A stretch of 64,000 nt of DNA from Bacteroidales bacterium (GTDB lineage Bacteria > Bacteroidota > Bacteroidia > Bacteroidales > F082). The translations under genes were made by a program, and so were the position numbers. Shown in pieces: positions 24,866 through 32,177 of the stretch; position 1 is the first letter of the stretch; each line of letters opens with the position of its first letter. The DNA lies in NCBI GenBank assembly GCA_024709145.1, contig JANJXG010000007.1:1-64000 (forward strand), written 5' to 3'. The notes below the pieces were generated by a model. The model did no database searches. It was given only the letters and a program-made list of their open reading frames with translations, and had not been told where the DNA came from.

Positions 24866-25941
24866 TCAGTATCAGTCATTTATCAAAACATTACGGCACT
24901 TTGGCTGTTTTAAAGGATATCAACGCCGAGATCAGTAAAGGCGAAGTAATCAGTATTATTGGTCCGTCGGGCACAGGAAAAAGTACCCTGCTGAGGTGTT
25001 TAAACCTGCTCGAACAACCTACGGGCGGCGCCATTAGTGTGGATGGCATCAACCTGCTCGACAAACATACAGATGTACCGAAAATCAGGCAGCGGATGGG
25101 CATGGTTTTTCAATCGTTCAACCTGTATGCGCATTTGACAGTGATTGAAAATCTGACGATCGCACCTGTCAAACTCAGGGGGAAGTCAAAGAAAGAAGCC
25201 AATGACAAAGCCATGGATTTGTTGAAACTGGTAGGTCTTGCAGAAAAAGCCCACAGCCTTCCCGAAGAGCTGTCAGGCGGGCAAAAGCAACGGGTTGCCA
25301 TTGCCCGCTGCATGGCCATGGAACCCGAAATCCTGCTTTTCGACGAACCCACTTCAGCCCTTGATCCCACCATGGTGAGCGAAGTGCTTGCTGTTATCCG
25401 CAAACTCTCGCGCGAAGGGATGACGATGATGATCGTAACTCACGAAATGGAATTTGCTAAAAACATATCAACGAGGGTTTTCTACATGGATGAGGGTTTG
25501 ATTTATGAAGAAGGCTCACCTGAACAGATATTTGAAAATCCGAAAAAAGAAAAAACGAAAGCCTTTATTCACCGTCTGCGCAGCATGAATTACCATGTCG
25601 GCAGTCCCGACTTCGACCTCTATGCCTTGCAGGCCGAAATGCAGGTTTTCTGCGAGAAACATATGCTTTCCAAAGAATTGACATCGCGTGTGATCCTGAC
25701 TGCTGAAGAAAGCCTGTTGATTCAGCGCGACTTCCACAACCTTGACATTGGCCTTACGTATTCAGAAAAAGAAGGCAGTTTGACCCTTGTGCTGGAAAGC
25801 AGCGGCGATCCTTTCAATCCAATGGAAATCAGCGATGAAGAGAAACAGATCGGCCTCCTCATGCTGCGCAATATGACTAAAAACATCCATTATTCCCGTG
25901 AAGCAGACAGAAATAAGCTTTTGCTGGAAATGCAACTTTAA
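24862..25941 (+). CDS. GlnQ-like ABC ATPase fused to an RsbW-like ATPase domain
   Basis: A 359-residue protein. Residues 1-240 are a polar amino-acid ABC ATPase: Walker [10 protein letters not shown] (34-42), signature LSGGQ (137-141), Walker B LLFDEP (158-163), and the switch His in VTHEMEF. After a short linker, residues ~250-359 form an HATPase_c_2 domain like anti-sigma kinases RsbW/Spo[16 protein letters not shown] in place of the N box, SSGDPFNP for the G1 box and IGLLMLRNM for G2, ending [15 protein letters not shown]. The usual N-box Asn is not obvious, so kinase activity is uncertain. It overlaps the SBP-permease gene by four bases (ATGA). The fusion suggests transport is read or controlled by partner switching. 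Confidence 0.9.
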   Translation: MISISHLSKHYGTLAVLKDINAEISKGEVISIIGPSGTGKSTLLRCLNLLEQPTGGAISVDGINLLDKHTDVPKIRQRMGMVFQSFNLYAHLTVIENLTIAPVKLRGKSKKEANDKAMDLLKLVGLAEKAHSLPEELSGGQKQRVAIARCMAMEPEILLFDEPTSALDPTMVSEVLAVIRKLSREGMTMMIVTHEMEFAKNISTRVFYMDEGLIYEEGSPEQIFENPKKEKTKAFIHRLRSMNYHVGSPDFDLYALQAEMQVFCEKHMLSKELTSRVILTAEESLLIQRDFHNLDIGLTYSEKEGSLTLVLESSGDPFNPMEISDEEKQIGLLMLRNMTKNIHYSREADRNKLLLEMQL

Positions 25942-25981
25942 AAACAGGAGGAGCATTCAATAATCGTTAAACCCTTGAAGG

Positions 25982-26671
25982 CTAGAGTGGATTGGCTTTA
26001 ATGTAAACGCGGCGCATCACCCGGTCGAAGAGAAGTGCATCGTACCACATATAATAAAAACGTTCGGCATTAAACCAGCTCAGGCCGTCGATGTTGTCGT
26101 CGTGCCGGTCATAGGGATCGGCAAAAATGATTACATCATCCGAAGTTTGACTGGTACCCCGCGTATCATAACCAACTACCAGCACCCAATGGCCGCCCCA
26201 ATCGCTCCATTCTACCAGCACCGGCGTTTGCTGCGCCAGCTCAGCCTGCAACATTTCGAGGCTTCCATTTTCGTGCCAAGACGCCACAAAGCCGTTGGTT
26301 GATAACCAGTCAGCCATCTGCGCCGGATTTGTGCCACAAGTGGTGCTCGTGCCCATCTCAGCGGCAATCTGCATCTCATCTGCCGTACGACCATAATATC
26401 CAAGCAAAGTCACAACAGCCGAAGGACCACAACTGTATTCGGTAGTCTGCTGGTGAATGTTCATCGGCAAAAACGTAAGTCCCGGAGAGGAGTTGTTTCC
26501 CCGTATATTTAACACATAATAACGGCTTTGCTCCGATCCCAGATTCTGAGGTCTACAGCCTTCGTCCTTGCGGCATGTGAAAAAACTCAACAGCGTCAAG
26601 GCAATCAGCAAAAACCTGCCAAAAGGCCTGGTGACTGTTAAAACGGCATTCAGCTGTGCAACTGGAGTCAT
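25982..26671 (-). CDS. Exported C39-like cysteine peptidase family protein
   Basis: A 229-residue exported protein. The N-terminus is hydrophobic (FLLIALTLLSFFTC), with Cys33 a weak lipobox candidate. The catalytic domain is papain-like C39 type: TEYSCGPSAVVTLLGYYG gives Cys81, GGHWVLVVGYD gives His161 and FADPYDRHDD gives Asp185, so the triad is complete. The C39 family cleaves double-glycine leaders, but stand-alone bacterial homologues often have unknown targets. It is convergent with the ABC ATPase gene and divergent from the histidine kinase, and there is no adjacent bacteriocin or export gene. It is probably independent of the signalling operon. Confidence 0.82.
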   Translation of the reverse strand: MTPVAQLNAVLTVTRPFGRFLLIALTLLSFFTCRKDEGCRPQNLGSEQSRYYVLNIRGNNSSPGLTFLPMNIHQQTTEYSCGPSAVVTLLGYYGRTADEMQIAAEMGTSTTCGTNPAQMADWLSTNGFVASWHENGSLEMLQAELAQQTPVLVEWSDWGGHWVLVVGYDTRGTSQTSDDVIIFADPYDRHDDNIDGLSWFNAERFYYMWYDALLFDRVMRRVYIKANPL

Positions 26672-27036
26672 TTTTTTTGAACTTTTTGGTACATAAATTA
26701 AAAAACACCCGACATTTCATTCCCTATTCGGACATAAAGGTTGAAAATGAGACTTACGACTGAAAAATCAGGTTTTCAGCCAGACAATTCCATCATTGGG
26801 AAGAACAACTAAAACTCTGTAAAGATACGAAGGAAAAAATAGTTTGCGGCAAATGATTGGAAATTCATTTTTATTCCCTTACTTTTGTTGAAAATAGAGC
26901 TAAATAATGACTTTTCCTTTGTAAACAATTGTAAAGATGAGCTTTACGAAATCAACTTAGGAAGCAAGGTCAAATTTTCAGTGGCTGATCAGCAGGGAAG
27001 CAGCAAAATTTGAACAGATTTTTTCAGGTCTCAAAA
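26672..27036. other. Gene-free divergent region upstream of the histidine kinase
   Basis: About 365 bases between two divergent genes. The only recognisable element is the plus-strand promoter at 26857-26887. The leader to the kinase start is long (about 115-140 bases). No convincing hairpin, repeat or short gene was found in the rest. Confidence 0.6.
26857..26887 (+). promoter_or_regulatory. Probable promoter of the partner-switching operon
   Basis: TTGG (26857-26860), a 19-base spacer and TACTTTTG (26880-26887). The -7 box is a perfect TAnnTTTG match and the -33 box is partial. It implies transcription from about 26894. Confidence 0.6.
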
Positions 27037-27903
27037 ATGGAAAAAATGGAAGAGAACAAGGCGTCATTGGAATCCGAACTGGTCAATCTGCGGCAGCAGC
27101 TGTTGGAATCAGAGAAGATGGCCTCTCTTGGACAGCTGAGTGCAGGCATTGCTCATGAGATCAAAAATCCACTGAATTTCATCAATAATTTTGCTAAACT
27201 CAGCATCGGTCTCATCGACGAGTTGCAGGATATTCTCAATAAATACAGCAGCAGTGCCAGTCCAGATGATCAGGCTTACCTCGAAGAAGTGATGACTGAC
27301 ATCCGTTCGAATCTGCACAAAATTGACGAACACGGGCAGCGTGCCGAACGCATCATTACCGGCATGCTGCTGCATGCCCGTGGCAAAAGCGGTGAGTTTA
27401 TTCCAACGGATGTCAACAGCCTGCTGGGAGAGTACCTTAACCTGGCCTATCATGCTCTCCGTGCGCGCGACCTCAGCTTCAACATCCGGATGGAAACTGA
27501 TTATGACCCTGCTATCGGCCGAATCGACGTGGTGCCGCAAGACCTTAGCAGGGTTTTCCTCAACCTGATCAACAATGCCTGTTATGCCACCAACGAAAAG
27601 AAAAAACAGCTTGGCGACACCTATTTCCCGGTTTTGTCTGTGAAAACGAAAAAGCGAAACGATACCGTCGAAATCAACATTCGCGACAACGGAACCGGTA
27701 TTCCTGAAAGTGTCAGACAGAAACTATTTACCCGTTTCTTCACTACCAAACCAGCCGGTGAAGGTACCGGACTCGGGCTTTCGCTCAGCCGCGACATCAT
27801 CGAGAATATTCATCACGGCACCCTTACACTTCAATCGGAGGAAGGAATCTTTACTGAATTTGTAATTACAATACCTATCAATAATCCCACAAAACACGGT
27901 TAA
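27037..27903 (+). CDS. Soluble sensor histidine kinase
   Basis: A 288-residue kinase without membrane segments. A short N-terminal coiled coil (MEKMEENKASLESELVNLRQ) leads into the phospho-acceptor helix SAGIAHEIKNPLNFINNFAK with His40. The ATPase domain has an N box with FLNLINNACYATNEKK, G1 DNGTGIP and G2 GEGTGLGLSLSRDI, so it should be active. The start could instead be the TTG at 27010, nine codons upstream. With no sensor domain of its own it must receive its input by protein contact. The next gene begins one base after its stop and carries a receiver domain, the obvious phosphotransfer partner. It opens the signalling operon. Confidence 0.9.
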   Translation: MEKMEENKASLESELVNLRQQLLESEKMASLGQLSAGIAHEIKNPLNFINNFAKLSIGLIDELQDILNKYSSSASPDDQAYLEEVMTDIRSNLHKIDEHGQRAERIITGMLLHARGKSGEFIPTDVNSLLGEYLNLAYHALRARDLSFNIRMETDYDPAIGRIDVVPQDLSRVFLNLINNACYATNEKKKQLGDTYFPVLSVKTKKRNDTVEINIRDNGTGIPESVRQKLFTRFFTTKPAGEGTGLGLSLSRDIIENIHHGTLTLQSEEGIFTEFVITIPINNPTKHG

Positions 27904-27904
27904 A

Positions 27905-29080
27905 ATGGACAATGCACTCAATGTGAAAATTATGGTCGTCGACGATGAAGTTGATCTTGAACCCCTGATCCGGCAGCGTTTCAGAAGGCAGATCCGCAGT
28001 GGCGAGTATAATTTTGTTTTTGCACACAATGGTCTCGACGCCTTGAGCAAGCTGATAGAAAACCCTGAAATTGGCGTGATACTCTCCGACATCAACATGC
28101 CCGAAATGGATGGACTCACGCTGCTGCTCAAACTTAAGGAACTGAAAAATCCATCCTTGAAAACTGTTGTCGTTTCTGCCTACGGCGACATGGAAAATAT
28201 CCGGACAGCCATGAACAGAGGTGCTTTTGATTTCCTTACCAAACCAATTAATTTTGAAGACCTGGAGATCACGATCAATAAAACCCTGGAAGAGATCATC
28301 CTGCAACGCAAGGCTCTGCTCGAACACGATCAACTGGTGTCGATACAGCGCGACCTGAATGTTGCGCGCGAAATTCAACAGGGTATCTTACCGCAGACCT
28401 TTCCGCCTTTCCCCAACAGAACCGACTTCGATATTTTCGCCACCATGGTGGCAGCCAAAGAAGTGGGCGGCGACTTTTACGATTTCTTTATGATCGACAA
28501 CGACAGGCTAGGTTTTGTAATCGGCGACGTTTCAGGCAAAGGCATTCCGGCAGCCATTTTTATGGCTGTGAGCCGCACCCTCATCAGAGCTACCGGACTC
28601 AAAGGCATGCCACCCGGTGAATGCCTCACTTATGTGAACAACCTCTTATGCAACGAAAGCATTTCATGCATGTTCGTGACAGTTTTTTATGCCATCATCC
28701 ATTTAAAAACTGCCGAAATCACTTATGCCAATGCCGGCCACAATCCTCCCTATATCCTGAGGAAAGATGCCGGCATTGAAGCCATTCCCTCTACCGGTGA
28801 TATCATCCTCGGAGTATTCGAAGATCATGCTTTTACCACTTCAAGCATACAGCTGAACCCGGGCGAAGGCGTTCTGCTTTTCACCGACGGCGTTACGGAA
28901 GCGTTCGACAATCAGGCACAAGCCTATGGAGAACCACGACTCGAGAATCTCATTGGAGAAATGGGATCAGCTTCAGCTGAACAGATTGTCAACCAGGTGG
29001 TTGAGGATGTGAATAATTTCGCGCATGGTGTTGCCCAATCTGACGATATCACGCTGTTGTATATGAAATATTTTGGATGA
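27905..29080 (+). CDS. Receiver-PP2C (RsbU-like) response regulator phosphatase
   Basis: A 391-residue protein. Residues ~8-122 are a receiver domain: acidic pocket VVDDEVD, phospho-acceptor Asp62 in LSDINMPEMDG and Lys near residue 113 in FLTKPINF. A coiled-coil linker (about 125-165) follows. Residues ~170-391 are a SpoIIE/RsbU-type PP2C phosphatase with metal-binding motifs VGGDFYDFF, IGDVSGKG, FTDGVTEA and SDDITLLY. The family removes phosphate from STAS anti-sigma antagonists. The adjacent histidine kinase should control it by phosphorylating Asp62. Candidate substrates are the three STAS proteins encoded nearby, all of which keep the phosphorylatable serine. Confidence 0.93.
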   Translation: MDNALNVKIMVVDDEVDLEPLIRQRFRRQIRSGEYNFVFAHNGLDALSKLIENPEIGVILSDINMPEMDGLTLLLKLKELKNPSLKTVVVSAYGDMENIRTAMNRGAFDFLTKPINFEDLEITINKTLEEIILQRKALLEHDQLVSIQRDLNVAREIQQGILPQTFPPFPNRTDFDIFATMVAAKEVGGDFYDFFMIDNDRLGFVIGDVSGKGIPAAIFMAVSRTLIRATGLKGMPPGECLTYVNNLLCNESISCMFVTVFYAIIHLKTAEITYANAGHNPPYILRKDAGIEAIPSTGDIILGVFEDHAFTTSSIQLNPGEGVLLFTDGVTEAFDNQAQAYGEPRLENLIGEMGSASAEQIVNQVVEDVNNFAHGVAQSDDITLLYMKYFG

Positions 29081-29104
29081 GTCCTGTGATAAAACCCAAC
29101 TTAT

Positions 29105-29518
29105 ATGCCTGATCTTGAATTAAATATTCCTAACAAGGTTGAAGAACTGACAACAATTGCCCAAGCCCTCGAAACTTTTGGCGATCGCTGCGAATGGCCG
29201 CTTAACCAGGTTCTAAGCCTAAATCTCGTGATCGAAGAGCTTTTTACCAACATCGTCTTTTATGGTTTTTCTGATAAGCTTGAGCACCTGATTCACCTGC
29301 AGATCGTGTATGAAGACGGCATCGTCAGGATGTGCATTACTGATGACGGACTGGCTTTCAATCCCCTCGAAAACGAAGCACCCGACACTAAACTCGAGGT
29401 GGATGAGCGACCTATCGGGGGATTGGGAATACATTTTGTCAAAAACCTGATGGATGAAATCCTATACGAGCGGCGAGACGACAAAAACATACTCTGCATG
29501 CAGAAAAAAATTATCTGA
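29105..29518 (+). CDS. RsbW-like anti-sigma/serine kinase
   Basis: A 137-residue GHKL ATPase of the anti-sigma regulatory (HATPase_c_2) family. The N box LNLVIEELFTNIVFYGF, G1 DDGLAFNPLE and G2 IGGLGIHFVKNLMD are all intact, with C-terminal YERRDDKNIL. Such proteins phosphorylate the Ser of STAS partners and bind an alternative sigma factor or another target. No sigma-B-type gene is next to it, so the output is unknown. The gene follows the PP2C gene by 24 bases and is the catalytically most typical kinase of the operon. Confidence 0.9.
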   Translation: MPDLELNIPNKVEELTTIAQALETFGDRCEWPLNQVLSLNLVIEELFTNIVFYGFSDKLEHLIHLQIVYEDGIVRMCITDDGLAFNPLENEAPDTKLEVDERPIGGLGIHFVKNLMDEILYERRDDKNILCMQKKII

Positions 29519-29540
29519 CCAGGTCTATCCAATTAAAAAC

Positions 29541-30287
29541 ATGAAAAAAATCTTGATGTGTATCCTTATCCTTGCCGGTCAACTCCAGCTGACCACAGGC
29601 AAAGCATGGGCACAACAAGATACTGTTTCAAGGGATTCATCAGCAGTAGCAGTCAATCTATCCGTTTCATTAGTAAGTAGTTATGTTTGGAGAGGACAAT
29701 TATTTGATACCCATCCGCAAGTACAACCCGAATTAACAATCGGACTTGGCTCACTCGAAGCCGGGCTTTGGGTTTCAAAATCGATTGGCGATATTTACAC
29801 CGAACTCGATCTCTTCGCTTCGGTTGAAATCGGACAGGTTAAACTGGAAGTTTATGATTATTTCTATATCGAGCAAAAAACGATGCAGTTATCTGACTAC
29901 TGGCGCTATCAAAACACACCCACAACAGATGCAACCCATACTTTCGATGCTGTGTTAACCCTTTCTGACCCGGGAATTAATGGTTTGAGCATAACAGCAT
30001 CTTGCTTTTTTGCCGGTTACGATCACGACGAAAGCAGGAAAAGACTCTATTCCAATTATATCGGTTTGGAATATGCTGGATCTTTCAACGAAACGGAGTT
30101 CCTAATCGCCCTTGGCGGCACCCTGTCCGAAGGCTTCTATGCCACCCGGCCAGCATTCACTCAGCTGGCTTTTACTGCAATCAAGTCAGTGGACATAAAC
30201 CCACAACGAAGTCTATCACTTACAGGCACCCTGATGGTTAACCCCGATTCGGGAGGTGTATACTTTATATTTGGTTTTTCAATTTGA
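29541..30287 (+). CDS. Outer-membrane beta-barrel protein of unknown function
   Basis: A 248-residue exported protein with a signal peptide (MKKILMCILILAGQLQLTTG ... AWAQ). The mature part has alternating strands and begins with VSLVSSYVWRGQ, a start often seen in TorF-like/small outer-membrane barrels; it ends in GGVYFIFGFSI with a terminal aromatic/hydrophobic pattern. The function is unknown. It is embedded between the RsbW-like and STAS genes, 22 bases after the first, so it is very probably co-transcribed with cytoplasmic signalling genes, which is unusual. An upstream in-frame Met (29454) lies inside the previous gene and lacks the signal sequence. Confidence 0.75.
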   Translation: MKKILMCILILAGQLQLTTGKAWAQQDTVSRDSSAVAVNLSVSLVSSYVWRGQLFDTHPQVQPELTIGLGSLEAGLWVSKSIGDIYTELDLFASVEIGQVKLEVYDYFYIEQKTMQLSDYWRYQNTPTTDATHTFDAVLTLSDPGINGLSITASCFFAGYDHDESRKRLYSNYIGLEYAGSFNETEFLIALGGTLSEGFYATRPAFTQLAFTAIKSVDINPQRSLSLTGTLMVNPDSGGVYFIFGFSI

Positions 30288-30326
30288 ATTCAGTCAATGT
30301 TTACCCATAAAATTTAACTCAAAACA

Positions 30327-30650
30327 ATGGAAACAAAAATTACACAACAAGGCGAAGCTGCCATCATCACCGTCGACGGTCGCGTTGATACCGTTACAGC
30401 CGTTGAATTCGAAAAAAACATCAGTCCGGTACTCGACTCGGATGCAAAAACAATTATTCTCGACTGCAGCGGTCTTGAATACATCAGCAGTTCGGGGCTC
30501 CGTGTTTTTTTGATGATGCAAAAACGAATGACAGCCCGGCAAGGAAAGCTACATCTTTGTGGTTTGAGGCCTAACATCAAAGAAATTTTCGACATTTCGG
30601 GTTTCTCCAGTATTTTTAAACTCTTCGACCGGCTTGAAGACGCACTCTGA
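30327..30650 (+). CDS. STAS-domain anti-sigma factor antagonist (SpoIIAA/RsbV-like)
   Basis: A 107-residue single STAS domain. The phosphorylation loop is LDCSGLEYISSSGLRVFL (about residues 50-67), with the Ser before Ser-Gly as the expected kinase target. In partner switching the unphosphorylated form captures the RsbW-like kinase and frees its target; the PP2C protein resets it. It lies between the outer-membrane protein gene and the kinase-GNAT hybrid gene. It is the simplest partner for the RsbW-like protein encoded at 29105-29518. Confidence 0.93.
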   Translation: METKITQQGEAAIITVDGRVDTVTAVEFEKNISPVLDSDAKTIILDCSGLEYISSSGLRVFLMMQKRMTARQGKLHLCGLRPNIKEIFDISGFSSIFKLFDRLEDAL

Positions 30651-30681
30651 ATCAATCCCTGATTATCACAAAGAAAAAGCC

Positions 30682-32166
30682 ATGATACCATCGAAAATTC
30701 TTCAGGGCGAATACATTGCCAGGCTGACAATATTTGCAGACAAACTTTACATACGTCAGGCACAGGAGTTTGTATTGTTCTATGCCCGAATGTTTCGCTT
30801 CAGTGAAAAAGAGCTCACCCGTCTTGAGTTGGCAACAGAAGAGGCCGTGCTGGCCACCATCGAAAATGCTTTTGAAGAGGGTGACCATGGCAGTTTCGAT
30901 GTGAAAGTTAGCTACAAACCAGGATCCTTCATCATCAGCGTGGAAGACAAAGGTCTTCCTGCTGATGCCGAACGTCTTGCTTCACAAGAGAATACGGCAC
31001 TGGGTTTGCTGCTGATGCGTAACCTTGCCGATGAACTCAACATCATTAACCTTGGCAGGGATGGTAAGCGTGTGGAGCTGGTTAAATATCTGCCGGAAAC
31101 GAGCATAACTGAATTGCTGACCACTGAAGAACAAGCAGCATCAGCCACCACCGATTTGCCGCCTGCAACCGACACGCCCATCATGCGGCTCATCCGGCCC
31201 GAAGATGCCCCGATGTTGTCAAGACTTGCTTACAGGGTGTACGGCTACACCTATGCCTCCGTCTTTTACTATCCTGAAAAGATTCGTGAACTCATCGAAA
31301 ACGGCCTGATCAATGCCGTTGTATCAGTGAATGCAGCCGGTGAAATCATTGGAAATCTGTGCCTATTCTTTGAACACAAGGGCGCCAAAGTCGCTGACTC
31401 TGGCGCTGCCATGATCGACCCACGCTACCGTGGTCACAGTCTGTTTAAAGAATCGAAAAAGTTCCTCCAGCGTTATGCCACAGAAACCGGCATGTATGGC
31501 ATTTACAGTGAGGCAGTTACAATTCACTCATTTACGCAACAGGGTAACCTGAGCCTGGGAGCCCGCGAAACAGGTATTATGCTGGCCTACGCCAGTGAAA
31601 ACCTTACTTTTAAAAAGATCAACGACGGAAAAAAGAGTGAGCAACGGCAGGCAGTGGCGCTGTTTTATCTGAAAACGAATCAAGAGCCACACCGAAAAGT
31701 GTTTTTAAATGAGAAATTTTATCCTTTGCTAAAAATGCTTTATGAGCACAATCAACTCGACCGGGAAGTAAACATGATTCCTGATTCCCTCACCGTTGAG
31801 CCGCCCTTTAAACAAGCCATGATCAATACCGTTGTAAAGCCCGATCTCAACATTGCGGTTATTGCCATCCACCGTCACGGACAAGATGCAGTGCCACTGA
31901 TCATGCAACAGCTCAAAGAATTGTGCATCAAGAAAATCGAAACAATCTATCTGGAAATACCGGTTGATCACCCCTATGCTGCCCTGGTCGCCCGGCAACT
32001 CAATAATCAAGGTTTTATGCTCAGTGGCATCATACCAGAACTGAGAGACGGAGACATCCTGAAAATGCAATACCTTAACAATGTGTATGTTGATCCCGCC
32101 AAAATTGTTATTGCCTCACCCCTCACACGGCAGCTGCTGGAGGTGATTATGCAGGATTACACTTAA
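30682..32166 (+). CDS. RsbW-like ATPase fused to GNAT-type domains
   Basis: A 494-residue hybrid. Residues ~1-140 form an HATPase_c_2 domain: N box LELATEEAVLATIENAF, G1 EDKGLPAD, G2 LGLLLMRNLADELN. Residues ~170-320 are a GNAT acetyltransferase (PRYRGHSLFKESKKFLQRYA as acetyl-CoA loop, preceded by IIGNLCLFFEHKG). Residues ~345-494 look like a second, degenerate GNAT-like domain. The ATPase half should dock to a STAS protein; the GNAT half may modify or only sense a target. The ATG at 30682 is preferred over a TTG at 30634 that overlaps the STAS gene. Similar architectures exist in other environmental bacteria. Confidence 0.85.
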   Translation: MIPSKILQGEYIARLTIFADKLYIRQAQEFVLFYARMFRFSEKELTRLELATEEAVLATIENAFEEGDHGSFDVKVSYKPGSFIISVEDKGLPADAERLASQENTALGLLLMRNLADELNIINLGRDGKRVELVKYLPETSITELLTTEEQAASATTDLPPATDTPIMRLIRPEDAPMLSRLAYRVYGYTYASVFYYPEKIRELIENGLINAVVSVNAAGEIIGNLCLFFEHKGAKVADSGAAMIDPRYRGHSLFKESKKFLQRYATETGMYGIYSEAVTIHSFTQQGNLSLGARETGIMLAYASENLTFKKINDGKKSEQRQAVALFYLKTNQEPHRKVFLNEKFYPLLKMLYEHNQLDREVNMIPDSLTVEPPFKQAMINTVVKPDLNIAVIAIHRHGQDAVPLIMQQLKELCIKKIETIYLEIPVDHPYAALVARQLNNQGFMLSGIIPELRDGDILKMQYLNNVYVDPAKIVIASPLTRQLLEVIMQDYT

Positions 32167-32177
32167 AAAAATACATC

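Noticed and set aside
25982-26671. Bacteriocin leader peptidase of a transport system
   Set aside because: The C39 fold is present, but there is no ABC exporter domain and no double-glycine peptide gene nearby.
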